From positions 1-64,000 of IMG/VR virus record IMGVR_UViG_3300009071_001738: a DNA stretch of 64,000 bases; one strand, written 5' to 3'. Positions 9,147 through 17,069 of the stretch are shown here, in pieces. Source of the stretch: a virus. The translations under genes and the position numbers were made by a program. The notes under the pieces are model-generated. The model worked only from the letters and a program-made list of their open reading frames with translations, searched no databases and was not told the DNA's origin. How positions within the stretch are numbered: the first letter of the stretch is position 1; each line of letters begins with the position of its first letter.

Positions 9147-10676
9147 ATGGATATTTACAAGAGTAACGGAGACTTATTTACTACACTAGCTGATGGTACA
9201 ACTACCACAGTTAATGACGCACCTGTTATTCTTGCAGGGCGTAACTTTGCAGGTTATGGTAAAGTCTTAAACGAAAATACATACAAATTAGCTGAAAACT
9301 TTGCTTCCCCTAGTGCTCCAGTTGGACCAGTTACTGGGCAAGTTTGGTATAATACCGCACACAAGATACTTTATGTATTTAAAGGATCATCTGCAGGTTG
9401 GAAGCCATTGGCATCTGAAAGTATATCACTTGAAACACCAGCAAACCCAGCAGTTGGTGATTTTTGGTGGGACACAGGTAAAGATCAATTAAAAGTATAC
9501 AGCGGATCAGGCTTTAAAGTTATTGGTCCAGATTATGAAAAGAACTGGGGCGAGTCAGGATGTATACCTTTTATTGTACCTGACAACAATACTATTCCAC
9601 ACGTTGTTCTTAAAATAGTTACAGGCGGCACTATTGCCGCAATTATTAACCAAGATGCTGAATTTGTTCCTCAACCAGCACTAGTTGGATTTGATACTAT
9701 TAAAAACGGAATTAATATTAACAAATCAACACCAAACTTTCATTTCCACGGCATAAGCGAAGATTCAACCAAATTGGGAAATCAACTAGCAACTGAATAT
9801 GTTAGAAAGAATCAAGATAGCACAATCAATGCCAATGTAACAATCAATGGATCTCAAGGATTAAAGATTGCATCTGGTGGAACTACACACGGTAGAATAT
9901 ACACTGATCAAAATATTAAAAGCATAAGTTTTGATAACGAACAATTAAATGCTGATTTTGAATTCTTTATTAATTTTAATGGAACACGAACTAGAGCAAT
10001 GACTATTCAAGGAAACACAGGAGAAATCCAAGTGGGTCCAAGTTTTGCTGGTACACAACCTTCAACTGAGCAAGGAGTTGCTCATAGAGGATATGTTACA
10101 AGTGTTAGAAGTGATATTACAGCAGATTATACAACAGCAATTAACACTGCTAAAGATGAATTAAACAATACTATTAGTAGAATTAATACTCGATTGATTT
10201 CAGCTGAAACTACTATATCAGGTCATACAGCAGATATATCAACAATCAATACAGTATTGAATACTAAAGCACCATTGAATGCCCCAGTGTTCATTGGGAC
10301 ACCACAAGCCGCAACACCAAACCTAACTGATAACAGTCAAAAGTTAGCAACAACGGCTTATGTTCAAGCAATCAAAGCTCAAGTTATAGCAGAAATACAA
10401 AACTGGGCACAAAATAGAGACAACGAAGTAAGATCTGAGGTAATAGCTCAAATCACACCAAAAGCACCTCTTGCATCACCTCAACTTGCAGGTCAACCAT
10501 TAACGCCTACTGCAACAGCAAACCAAAGCGATCAGCAGATTGCAAATACAGAGTTTGTTACGCAGGCAATTATCAATGATGAAAAATGGCATGGATCTAA
10601 GAAATTTGTTTCCACAGAAACGCCAGATAGTGCTACTGGAGTTGATGGAGATTTTTGGTTTGTCGTTGATCAGTAA
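9147..10676 (+). CDS. Tail fibre-like structural protein with coiled-coil stalk
   Basis: 509 residues. The N-terminus (residues 1-130: SNGDLFTTLADG, LAGRNFAGYGKVL, VTGQVWYNT, VGDFWWDTGKDQLKVYSG) is paralogous to the genes at 5933 and 10738. The middle (about residues 320-380) is heptad-like (INTAKDELNNTISRINTRL), indicating a coiled-coil stalk. The C-terminal third carries two copies of an APLASPxxxGxPxxPTA / QxxATTxYV unit (near 10270-10370 and 10465-10555), a repeat typical of phage fibre shafts. It lacks the Peptidase_G2-like end of its paralogues, ending instead in an FWFVVDQ strand. Probably a distinct short fibre or fibre subunit. Confidence 0.75.
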   Translation: MDIYKSNGDLFTTLADGTTTTVNDAPVILAGRNFAGYGKVLNENTYKLAENFASPSAPVGPVTGQVWYNTAHKILYVFKGSSAGWKPLASESISLETPANPAVGDFWWDTGKDQLKVYSGSGFKVIGPDYEKNWGESGCIPFIVPDNNTIPHVVLKIVTGGTIAAIINQDAEFVPQPALVGFDTIKNGININKSTPNFHFHGISEDSTKLGNQLATEYVRKNQDSTINANVTINGSQGLKIASGGTTHGRIYTDQNIKSISFDNEQLNADFEFFINFNGTRTRAMTIQGNTGEIQVGPSFAGTQPSTEQGVAHRGYVTSVRSDITADYTTAINTAKDELNNTISRINTRLISAETTISGHTADISTINTVLNTKAPLNAPVFIGTPQAATPNLTDNSQKLATTAYVQAIKAQVIAEIQNWAQNRDNEVRSEVIAQITPKAPLASPQLAGQPLTPTATANQSDQQIANTEFVTQAIINDEKWHGSKKFVSTETPDSATGVDGDFWFVVDQ

Positions 10677-10688
10677 GACTACGATGTT

Positions 10689-10696
10689 GATAAATA
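10689..10696 (+). promoter_or_regulatory. T4-late-like promoter box GATAAATA
   Basis: GATAAATA (7 of 8 matches to TATAAATA) lies 41 nt upstream of the fibre gene ATG at 10738, in the 60-nt gap between two fibre genes. Confidence 0.4.
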
Positions 10697-10737
10697 AAAC
10701 ATATAAAGTGAAATATACTTGTACGGAGAACATGTAA

Positions 10738-12282
10738 ATGCCATATACAATTACCAAAACAGATGGTACTACGCTAATTAACTTAGCAGACGGGTTGACT
10801 GACGAAACAACCACAAGTCTTGTACTAATCGGAAAAAACTATTCAGGTTACGGTGCTTTCCTTAACCAGAACTTTGTCAAAATATTAGAGAACTTTTCAA
10901 ACTCTGCCGCCCCAGATGATCCACTTACTGGACAACTTTGGTATGATAGTGCTAACAAACTACTTAAAGTGTTCACAGGAAGTGCTTGGAAAGTTATTTC
11001 GAGTTCAATTAGTAGTTCATCCGCCCCAGCTGATCCAGTTGTTGGCGATTTATGGTGGGATACCACAAATACTCAGCTTAAAGTTTACTCCGGAACTAGC
11101 TTTGTAACAATTGGCCCAGCATTTACAGCAACATCAGGACAAACAGGTGCAGTAGCAGATATTATTGCTGATAACACAGTTAGTAACGCTACTCACGTTG
11201 TTGTTAAGTTCTTCGTTAATAACCAATTAACTAGTATACTAAGTAGAGATGCAGAGTTTACTCCATTAACAGCAGGTTCTGCTCCAGGTTTCACTACAAT
11301 CAAACCAGGCTTTAATTTAAGTACAGCAATTTCAGGACTTAAATATTGGGGCGATGCAGATAACGCTACTTCACTTAACGGTGTTGCGGCAACAGCATAT
11401 GCTACACTAGCAGGAACCACAGCATTTACAGCCGCACAATCAATTCAGAATAACAGCGGACTAAACATTGGTTCAAGTAACGATATGAGTTTAACTGTTA
11501 CATCGGGTGCTAGTAACGTTACTAGTGTAACAAACGGAAATGATCTTGATTTTTATGTTAAATCAAGCAACGTTAACACCAAAGTACTTTCATTAACAGG
11601 CGCAGGCCGTGCAGAAGTTCCAGTTGGTGTTCCAACAACTACAAATGGTATTGCGACTAAAGGTTATGTTGATGGTGAAATTACTACATTAACAAACGCT
11701 ATTGCTGGTTCAGGTAGTAGCATTTCAGATATTCAAACACAGTTAGCGTCATTACTAAAACATGACGGTACAAATGAAATTACAGGTAGTATTAGAGTTT
11801 CAACAGGAAACTCATTTAGTTTAGGTAATGCTACACACAAATTTAACACAATTTATGCTTCCACATTTAATGGAACTTCAACCCAAGCACAATACGCTGA
11901 CTTGGCGGAGCGTTTTGCCAGTGATGGCAGTTATGCTCCTGGAACAGTTGTTGCACTAGGTGGAGCAGAAGAAATTACCAAAGTGGCCAATGATTTATCA
12001 GACGATGTCTTTGGCGTGGTAAGTAGTAGAGCGGCATACTTAATGAATAGTGGTGCCGGAGACGATGAAACGCATCCAGCGATTGCAGTTAGTGGAAGAG
12101 TTCCGGTAACAGTAGTTGGAACAGTCAATAAGGGTGACAGATTAGTGAGTGCAGGTGATGGCCGTGCTAGATCCGCTACTAAAGATGAAATTACCCCTTG
12201 GAACGTCATCGGACGTTCTTTAGAAGATAAATGGACAGACGAGGAAGGCCAAGTCGAAGCCATTGTTAAATTAACATCATAA
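10738..12282 (+). CDS. Tail fibre protein, paralogue without collagen stalk
   Basis: 514 residues, with SD GGAG (10724-10727) before the ATG. The N-terminal attachment module (DGTTLINLADG, LIGKNYSGYGAFLNQNF, LTGQLWYD, VGDLWWDTTNTQLKVYSG) matches the fibre genes at 5933 and 9147. The C-terminal 150 residues (TIYASTFNGTSTQAQYADLAERF, then GVVSSRAAYLMNSGAG and GRVPVTVVGTVNKGDRLVSAGDGRA in shorter blocks) match the end of the 5933 gene almost residue for residue. The centre is a different, Ser/Thr/Asn-rich domain instead of Gly-X-Y repeats. The two genes therefore share ends and differ in shaft, consistent with duplication and module swapping. Confidence 0.78.
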   Translation: MPYTITKTDGTTLINLADGLTDETTTSLVLIGKNYSGYGAFLNQNFVKILENFSNSAAPDDPLTGQLWYDSANKLLKVFTGSAWKVISSSISSSSAPADPVVGDLWWDTTNTQLKVYSGTSFVTIGPAFTATSGQTGAVADIIADNTVSNATHVVVKFFVNNQLTSILSRDAEFTPLTAGSAPGFTTIKPGFNLSTAISGLKYWGDADNATSLNGVAATAYATLAGTTAFTAAQSIQNNSGLNIGSSNDMSLTVTSGASNVTSVTNGNDLDFYVKSSNVNTKVLSLTGAGRAEVPVGVPTTTNGIATKGYVDGEITTLTNAIAGSGSSISDIQTQLASLLKHDGTNEITGSIRVSTGNSFSLGNATHKFNTIYASTFNGTSTQAQYADLAERFASDGSYAPGTVVALGGAEEITKVANDLSDDVFGVVSSRAAYLMNSGAGDDETHPAIAVSGRVPVTVVGTVNKGDRLVSAGDGRARSATKDEITPWNVIGRSLEDKWTDEEGQVEAIVKLTS

Positions 12283-12300
12283 TTATAGGGTAAAAACAAA

Positions 12301-13224
12301 ATGACATATAGCCAAGGTGGATTAATCCAAGCGGTTGATTACAATACATTCGCACAAGGTGGTGCGTCTGTAACGCATACAACTGCGAACATTAACACAG
12401 TTTGGGGTGTCGGAACAGGAAACAAAGGATACGGCCAAACATCAACACTATCAACAGTTGGAGTTGAAACCGTAACAGCAACGCAATGGGCTACATTGAT
12501 TGCTAGACTTGATTCTATCCTAACACACCAAGCAGGATCTGGATCAGGAATTAGTGCTCCGACAGCAGGAAGTAACATTGCTTTCCTAAGCACACTAAGT
12601 TCTAAGATTACAGACGGAATGAACAATCGTTTAGATGCAAATTCAAACGGATCTGATGCAACTGCAACAGGCAGTTCAACATACAACTATACAACTAATA
12701 CTGGAACACAAAGTTTTACACGTACAGCAACATTCGCTAGTGCGGACCAAGCACGTTATTTCTTTAACGCAGGTGGTAAACTAATTTGGAACTTTTCATC
12801 AACTAATCAAAACAGTACATCAAAAAGTGGTGACTGGGTTACATTACTAGGCCACATTGGAACTATTGTCATTGGCGGTCAAACTAACAGTCGTACAGGA
12901 ACAGGTGGTACATTAAACTCATCTAATACAGCATTAGGATATTGGAATGCAGGCACAAGCGCCGCATCAATTCTAAGACTATTCGGTGCCACAGGTACAG
13001 CAGACTATAACAACAACGATGTACAAGTTAAAATCCATACAAATGGTGTACAAGGTTCTAACGCAGACGTTGGTCAGATTGTAACATTGACTGTAGAATT
13101 AACTGATACAGCCGCTGATGGATTTGATGATGCGGTTAGTGTAAATGTTGTTACTTCTCTTACTGTTCGCCCACCAGAAACAACTAATTTAGCAAATACA
13201 TGGGGATCCATTACTCCAGGTTAA
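12301..13224 (+). CDS. Virion structural protein, last gene of the late cluster
   Basis: 307 residues, rich in Thr, Ser, Asn and Gly, with no Cys. The N-terminus (YSQGGLIQAVDYNTFA) is a type seen in phage structural proteins. A middle block (FFNAGGKLIWNFSS) and a later one (HIGTIVIGGQTNSRTG) look like a beta-sandwich. It is the last gene before the terminator at 13254, which fits the end of a virion operon. Whether it is a fibre, baseplate or decoration protein cannot be told. Confidence 0.6.
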   Translation: MTYSQGGLIQAVDYNTFAQGGASVTHTTANINTVWGVGTGNKGYGQTSTLSTVGVETVTATQWATLIARLDSILTHQAGSGSGISAPTAGSNIAFLSTLSSKITDGMNNRLDANSNGSDATATGSSTYNYTTNTGTQSFTRTATFASADQARYFFNAGGKLIWNFSSTNQNSTSKSGDWVTLLGHIGTIVIGGQTNSRTGTGGTLNSSNTALGYWNAGTSAASILRLFGATGTADYNNNDVQVKIHTNGVQGSNADVGQIVTLTVELTDTAADGFDDAVSVNVVTSLTVRPPETTNLANTWGSITPG

Positions 13225-13253
13225 TAAATTTCCACTAATTAAACCAAAAAAAG

Positions 13254-13283
13254 AAAAACCCACTTGACAGAGTGGGTTTTTTG
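13254..13283 (+). terminator. Strong Rho-independent terminator
   Basis: A perfect 11-bp inverted repeat (13254-13264 with 13271-13281) encloses a 6-nt loop TGACAG and ends in a T run. It closes the structural gene cluster. The loop and the last stem base also contain a TTGACA -35 box. Confidence 0.9.
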
Positions 13284-13292
13284 TTATATACT
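13264..13292 (+). promoter_or_regulatory. Sigma70-like promoter embedded in the terminator
   Basis: TTGACA (13264-13269, perfect -35), a 17-bp spacer and TATACT (13287-13292, 5 of 6). The predicted start is near 13299 and the acyl carrier protein ATG is at 13321, with SD AGGAG at 13310. The -35 box sits in the terminator loop, so one 40-bp element ends the late operon and starts the 17-kb cassette. Confidence 0.75.
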
Positions 13293-13320
13293 ACTAGCAA
13301 CTTTCGTTTAGGAGTATTAC

Positions 13321-13575
13321 ATGGTTTACGAAGACACTTTACCTAGAATAATCAATATCTTAGAAGAACACCTAGGTGTTGAAGAACAAAATATATATTT
13401 AAATTCAGACTTTGTTGATGATCTGGGGGCCGATAGCCTGGATACCATTGAGTTGGCTATGGCATTTGAAGAAGAATTTCAGATTGAAATAGATGATAGC
13501 GATGCTGAAAATTTTCATACCGTAGAGGATGCAATTACCTTTATAGAGAATGTAAGAAAAGTTCAAGGAAAATAA
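13321..13575 (+). CDS. acpP: Acyl carrier protein
   Basis: 84 residues, the usual ACP length, strongly acidic. The phosphopantetheine attachment motif DDLGADSLDTIELAM is intact, with Ser39 as the attachment site. ACPs carry acyl or aminoacyl groups as thioesters after modification by a host phosphopantetheinyl transferase. No ketosynthase or acyltransferase gene is visible in the window. It may tap host fatty-acid pools, serve an acylation step in the cassette it leads, or bind host proteins. It is the first gene behind the embedded promoter. Confidence 0.92.
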   Translation: MVYEDTLPRIINILEEHLGVEEQNIYLNSDFVDDLGADSLDTIELAMAFEEEFQIEIDDSDAENFHTVEDAITFIENVRKVQGK

Positions 13576-13576
13576 T

Positions 13577-13882
13577 ATGACTGATATAGTAGAACGTGTT
13601 AAGTCAGCTACTAAATTCCAAACAAATAAAAAAGCACTTAGAGAAAAAATGGTTACAGAGTTACATGTAACCTATAATGGTGGACTGTTTTATATCACAC
13701 CTGAACTAATTTCTTTTTTGTCAACCTGGAACGACGAAGACATGTTCCTCGAAGATACGTATAATAATCCTATTGCTATTAAACGTTATGAATTATTAGA
13801 GTTAGCCAATCAACGTTACCAAGCAGTAATGAATGATTGGCATACTCAACACCAGGAACTAAAACGTGTCAGAAAAGTCTAA
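13577..13882 (+). CDS. Conserved marine phage protein, unknown function
   Basis: 101 residues, starting 1 nt after the ACP stop. It is helical and charged. The middle (FLEDTYNNPIAIKRYELLELA) followed by an NDWHTQHQELKR helix resembles a small protein common in T4-like cyanophages, with no known function. It overlaps the next gene by 17 nt, so it is part of the cassette operon. Confidence 0.6.
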   Translation: MTDIVERVKSATKFQTNKKALREKMVTELHVTYNGGLFYITPELISFLSTWNDEDMFLEDTYNNPIAIKRYELLELANQRYQAVMNDWHTQHQELKRVRKV

Positions 13883-14612
13883 AGGTGTATTAATATTTGC
13901 AACTAATACAAAAGAAATTGATTATATAAAGATTGCAAAAATTAATGCTAAACTAATTAAAAAGTATCTTGGATTGCCAACAACTATTGTAAGTGGTACA
14001 AAGTCAAGTAATAAAAGAAGAGTGGACAATGAAATAGTTGAATGGCAAAATACCGGAAGGTGTGAAGCATACGACTTATCTCCATATGATCAAACTATAT
14101 TAGTTGACGGCGATTATCTAATATTTGATAGTAATTTACTCAAAGTACTTGACACTGTACAAGATTATGCTATAGTAGACAAGAACACTTATGTTAACAA
14201 AGAAAACTTGGTTGATACTCTTGGACAGTTATCGATTGGTCCTATGTTATGGGCTACAGTAATTGTATTTAATAAGACACAGAAGTCAAAGGATTTATTT
14301 GAGTTTGCTAAAATGATACAAAACAACTATCCTTATTATCGTGCATTGTATAAATTACAGACAAGTAATTTTCGCAATGATGCCGCTTTTACTATTGCAG
14401 ATAGGTTAGTAAATGGTTATGTTGAAGATACTTCTACTAAAATACCGTGGAGTATACAAACTATTCAAGGCAAAGTTAACCAAATTATTATAGACGATTG
14501 GATCAAAGTTATTACAGACGACGGAGCATATGTTTTACCATACATATCTTTGCATTTCCACGACAAACAATATCTACAAAGTATAGAGTTTGAAGAGGTA
14601 TTAAATGCGTAA
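13866..14612 (+). CDS. Glycosyltransferase-like protein (GT-A-like)
   Basis: 248 residues from a GTG start overlapping the previous gene. It opens with a GVLIFATNTKEIDYIKIA strand-helix unit and has TILVDGDYLIFDSN near residues 77-90, which resembles the DxD-type metal/nucleotide-sugar site of GT-A enzymes. It ends with an HFHDKQY motif near the C-terminus. The next gene has the same layout (opening xxLTIAQNTNDVDYLELA, closing HYHDKKF), so the two are paralogues. Donor and acceptor are unknown; activity is inferred from fold-like motifs only. Confidence 0.55.
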   Translation: MSEKSKGVLIFATNTKEIDYIKIAKINAKLIKKYLGLPTTIVSGTKSSNKRRVDNEIVEWQNTGRCEAYDLSPYDQTILVDGDYLIFDSNLLKVLDTVQDYAIVDKNTYVNKENLVDTLGQLSIGPMLWATVIVFNKTQKSKDLFEFAKMIQNNYPYYRALYKLQTSNFRNDAAFTIADRLVNGYVEDTSTKIPWSIQTIQGKVNQIIIDDWIKVITDDGAYVLPYISLHFHDKQYLQSIEFEEVLNA

Positions 14613-15459
14613 ACAACCACATTGTGCTCAAAGAGGATTTCTAACTATTGCACAGAACACAAATGATGTGGATTATTTAGAGCTGGCCTACCTTCAGGCG
14701 CTAAATATAAAGGTAACTCAGCCCGACAGTCTATATGCTGTCATAGTTGACGAGTTTACTAAGTCTCAAATAACAGACACTCAACGCCGTGCGTTCGACT
14801 ACGTTATTACCCTAGAAATTGATGAAGCTGAAAATGATGAATGGAAGTTGGCCAACGAATGGCAATCATTCTGGTTAACGCCGTTTAAAGAGACCATCAA
14901 ACTTGAATCTGATTTGCTGTTTCCAAGGAATATCTCCCATTGGTGGCCAGCACTTAGATTAAGAAATGTAGTTTTAAGTCATGGAGTAGTAGATCTGCAA
15001 CAACGTTTATACACAGGCAATCGCTATCGTAAGTTATTCAGTGATAATAATTTACCTGATGTATATAATGGTATGATGTATTTCCGGTACAGTCGCGAAG
15101 CAACAGAGTTTTTTACCCTAGCTCGTGACGTATATCGTAACTGGACTGAAGTGCGTGATTTTGCACTTACTAATATACGTGATGAAAATCCTACAACTGA
15201 TGTTGTTTACAGTATTGTATCAGCAATGTTAGAAATTGAGCCTTATGTTCCTAGCTTAGATTTCTTTACATTTGCACATATGAAACCGGGTATACAAGGT
15301 TGGGCTGAGAGTACACAAATATTTGATAGTGTGCTGGTTGAAAATGAATTAAATGAATTGCGTATTAATAACGTACAACAACTTCAACCAGTACATTATC
15401 ATGATAAAAAATTTAAAGTTAAGGAGTTAATACAAGACTATGAAAAACATATGGGATGA
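14605..15459 (+). CDS. Glycosyltransferase-like protein (GT-A-like), paralogue of the preceding gene
   Basis: 284 residues; overlaps the previous gene by 8 nt. Motifs run in order: GFLTIAQNTNDVDYLELAY at the N-terminus, TIKLESDLLFPRN (ESD in the place of DxD) near residue 95, DVYNGMMYFRYS near residue 150 (as in GT8-like proteins) and a terminal HYHDKKFKVKEL. Such proteins occur in marine myoviruses, generally without a characterised function. Probably works with its neighbour on one glycan. Confidence 0.55.
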   Translation: MRKQPHCAQRGFLTIAQNTNDVDYLELAYLQALNIKVTQPDSLYAVIVDEFTKSQITDTQRRAFDYVITLEIDEAENDEWKLANEWQSFWLTPFKETIKLESDLLFPRNISHWWPALRLRNVVLSHGVVDLQQRLYTGNRYRKLFSDNNLPDVYNGMMYFRYSREATEFFTLARDVYRNWTEVRDFALTNIRDENPTTDVVYSIVSAMLEIEPYVPSLDFFTFAHMKPGIQGWAESTQIFDSVLVENELNELRINNVQQLQPVHYHDKKFKVKELIQDYEKHMG

Positions 15460-15565
15460 TTTACAAGACGAAAACAAAGGCCACGTTGTGTATCCTAAAC
15501 TTAAGATATGGCATTTACTTGCATTCCTTACAGTGGGATTAACTCTGCTATGGATTTTAAAATAA
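15440..15565 (+). CDS. Small single-span membrane protein
   Basis: 41 residues, beginning inside the 3' end of the previous gene and ending in a TAATG overlap with the next. A polar N-terminus (MKNIWDDLQDENKGHVVYP) is followed by one hydrophobic helix (IWHLLAFLTVGLTLLWIL) and a terminal Lys. The layout, with coupled overlaps at both ends, supports a real gene. It could anchor a cassette enzyme at the inner membrane. Confidence 0.6.
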   Translation: MKNIWDDLQDENKGHVVYPKLKIWHLLAFLTVGLTLLWILK

Positions 15566-15852
15566 TGGATTTTATCTACAGGTTATACTATGATGAGGCA
15601 GGAATGCCTATTAGGATAACAGTCAATGAAGAGGTTCCTGGTAGATTTATTCGTATCAATAAAGCAATGTACGATAGACCTGAGTATACACGCCTAAGAG
15701 TAGTCAATGGAAAACTTACTCGTGCAACAGATAATCCTGATCAAATGTTATTACAAAAATGTAAAATCAGTTCGTATAAGTCTGCTAAGAATCATGCTGG
15801 TATATTAATTAACTCCGGAGAAGGGCAATACTATGGATTTGAAAATCACTGA
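15565..15852 (+). CDS. Hypothetical phage protein in the radical SAM cassette
   Basis: 95 residues from the ATG at 15565, in TAATG overlap with the small membrane protein; the longer in-frame start at 15508 would overlap that gene heavily and is rejected. The sequence is soluble and beta-rich (FIYRLYYDEAGMPIRITVNE), with TRATDNPDQMLLQKCK in the middle. No family is recognised. It overlaps the next gene by 20 nt. Confidence 0.55.
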   Translation: MDFIYRLYYDEAGMPIRITVNEEVPGRFIRINKAMYDRPEYTRLRVVNGKLTRATDNPDQMLLQKCKISSYKSAKNHAGILINSGEGQYYGFENH

Positions 15853-16765
15853 TGTTGCAGATTTAGACTGCATCTATTTAAGTTATGACGAACCTCAGAA
15901 AGAAGAATTCTGGCTACAAATACAGAATATTGTTCCATGGGCAAAACGAGTAGATAACGTTAAAGGATCAGATGCGGCTCATAAGGCGTGTGCTGATGCA
16001 AGTGACACTAACTTTTTTGTTTTAATTGATGGCGATAATATTCCAGATCCAGAGTTTTTTAATTTACAAATTGAAACGCCTAGCGAAGACTCTGCTTTTA
16101 GATGGAAAGCACGTAACCACATTAATGGATTAATGTATGGTAATGGTGGCATGAGTGTCTGGAGCAAAGGCTTTGTTAACAATATGCGAACCCACGAAGC
16201 AAGTGACGGGAGTCACGAAACGGCTGTAGAGTTTTGTTTCGAGGAAACTTACTACCCTATGCACAACTGCTATAGCACTACATATCCTAACGGAAGTCAA
16301 TATCATGCCTGGAGGGCTGGTTTTCGCGAAGGTGTTAAAATGTGCTTAGATCGTGGACGCAAGCCAAGTCTGCAAGAGTTCGATGATAACGCAAAGAAAC
16401 GTAATCTAGATCACTTGCAGATTTGGCAAACAATTGGTCGTGATGTTGAACACGGAGAAGAAGCAATCAACGGAGCTCGGTACGGCACATACAAAACAAT
16501 GTTGTCGGATTGGGATTTTACTCAAGTACAAGACTTTGATAAACTTGCATACTTACATGAAGAATACCTCGAAGTTACTGCAATAGGAAATCATAATGAC
16601 ATGGAAACTATTACAGAATTACTTAATAATAGATTAGCATTAAATATTGTTGAACTTGATGCAGAACAAAGTGCTTTCTTTAAATATCACTATGCAACTG
16701 GTCATAAAAACTTAGAGCTAATGACAAAAGAAATTGATGTTATTCGCAGAATAGAGGGTTGGTAA
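15833..16765 (+). CDS. Glycosyltransferase-like protein
   Basis: 310 residues. The N-terminal half looks like a GT-A nucleotide-sugar domain: FFVLIDGDNIPDPEFF near residues 60-76 gives a DGD metal site, followed by NHINGLMYGNGGMSVWSKGF near 100-118, which resembles the acceptor region of family-2-type enzymes. HAWRAGFREGVKMCLDRG near 158 is a conserved helix. The C-terminal 100 residues are helical. Third glycosyltransferase-like gene of the cassette; substrate unknown. Confidence 0.55.
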   Translation: MDLKITDVADLDCIYLSYDEPQKEEFWLQIQNIVPWAKRVDNVKGSDAAHKACADASDTNFFVLIDGDNIPDPEFFNLQIETPSEDSAFRWKARNHINGLMYGNGGMSVWSKGFVNNMRTHEASDGSHETAVEFCFEETYYPMHNCYSTTYPNGSQYHAWRAGFREGVKMCLDRGRKPSLQEFDDNAKKRNLDHLQIWQTIGRDVEHGEEAINGARYGTYKTMLSDWDFTQVQDFDKLAYLHEEYLEVTAIGNHNDMETITELLNNRLALNIVELDAEQSAFFKYHYATGHKNLELMTKEIDVIRRIEGW

Positions 16766-16766
16766 A

Positions 16767-17069
16767 ATGGCAATAGATAAAGATATCGTTATTGAAAACT
16801 TACGTAAAGTTTTTGATCCAGAAATAAGTTGTAATGTATATGATTTAGGATTGATATACGATATTGCGATAGATCAAAGCGAATACGAAGTTACAATCAC
16901 GCACACATTAACAAGTGCATTCTGTCCGTTTGCAGATCAAATTGTTAGTGATATACAACAAGCAGGGTATGCACCAGAAGTGTTGAGTGTTATTGTTAAC
17001 ACAACATTTGATCCACCGTTTACAATAGAAATGGTACCTGAAGAAACTCGATTTATGATGGGATGGTAA
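16767..17069 (+). CDS. MIP18/SufT-family (DUF59) protein
   Basis: 100 residues covering the complete DUF59 domain: VFDPEISCNVYDLGLIYDI at residues 15-33 and TSAFCPFADQIV near 49-60, including the family's conserved Cys53. DUF59 proteins (SufT, PaaD, eukaryotic MIP18) support iron-sulfur cluster assembly or maturation of Fe-S enzymes. It lies directly before six radical SAM genes, each needing a 4Fe-4S cluster, and abuts the first. A dedicated Fe-S maturation role for these enzymes is a reasonable inference. Confidence 0.85.
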   Translation: MAIDKDIVIENLRKVFDPEISCNVYDLGLIYDIAIDQSEYEVTITHTLTSAFCPFADQIVSDIQQAGYAPEVLSVIVNTTFDPPFTIEMVPEETRFMMGW

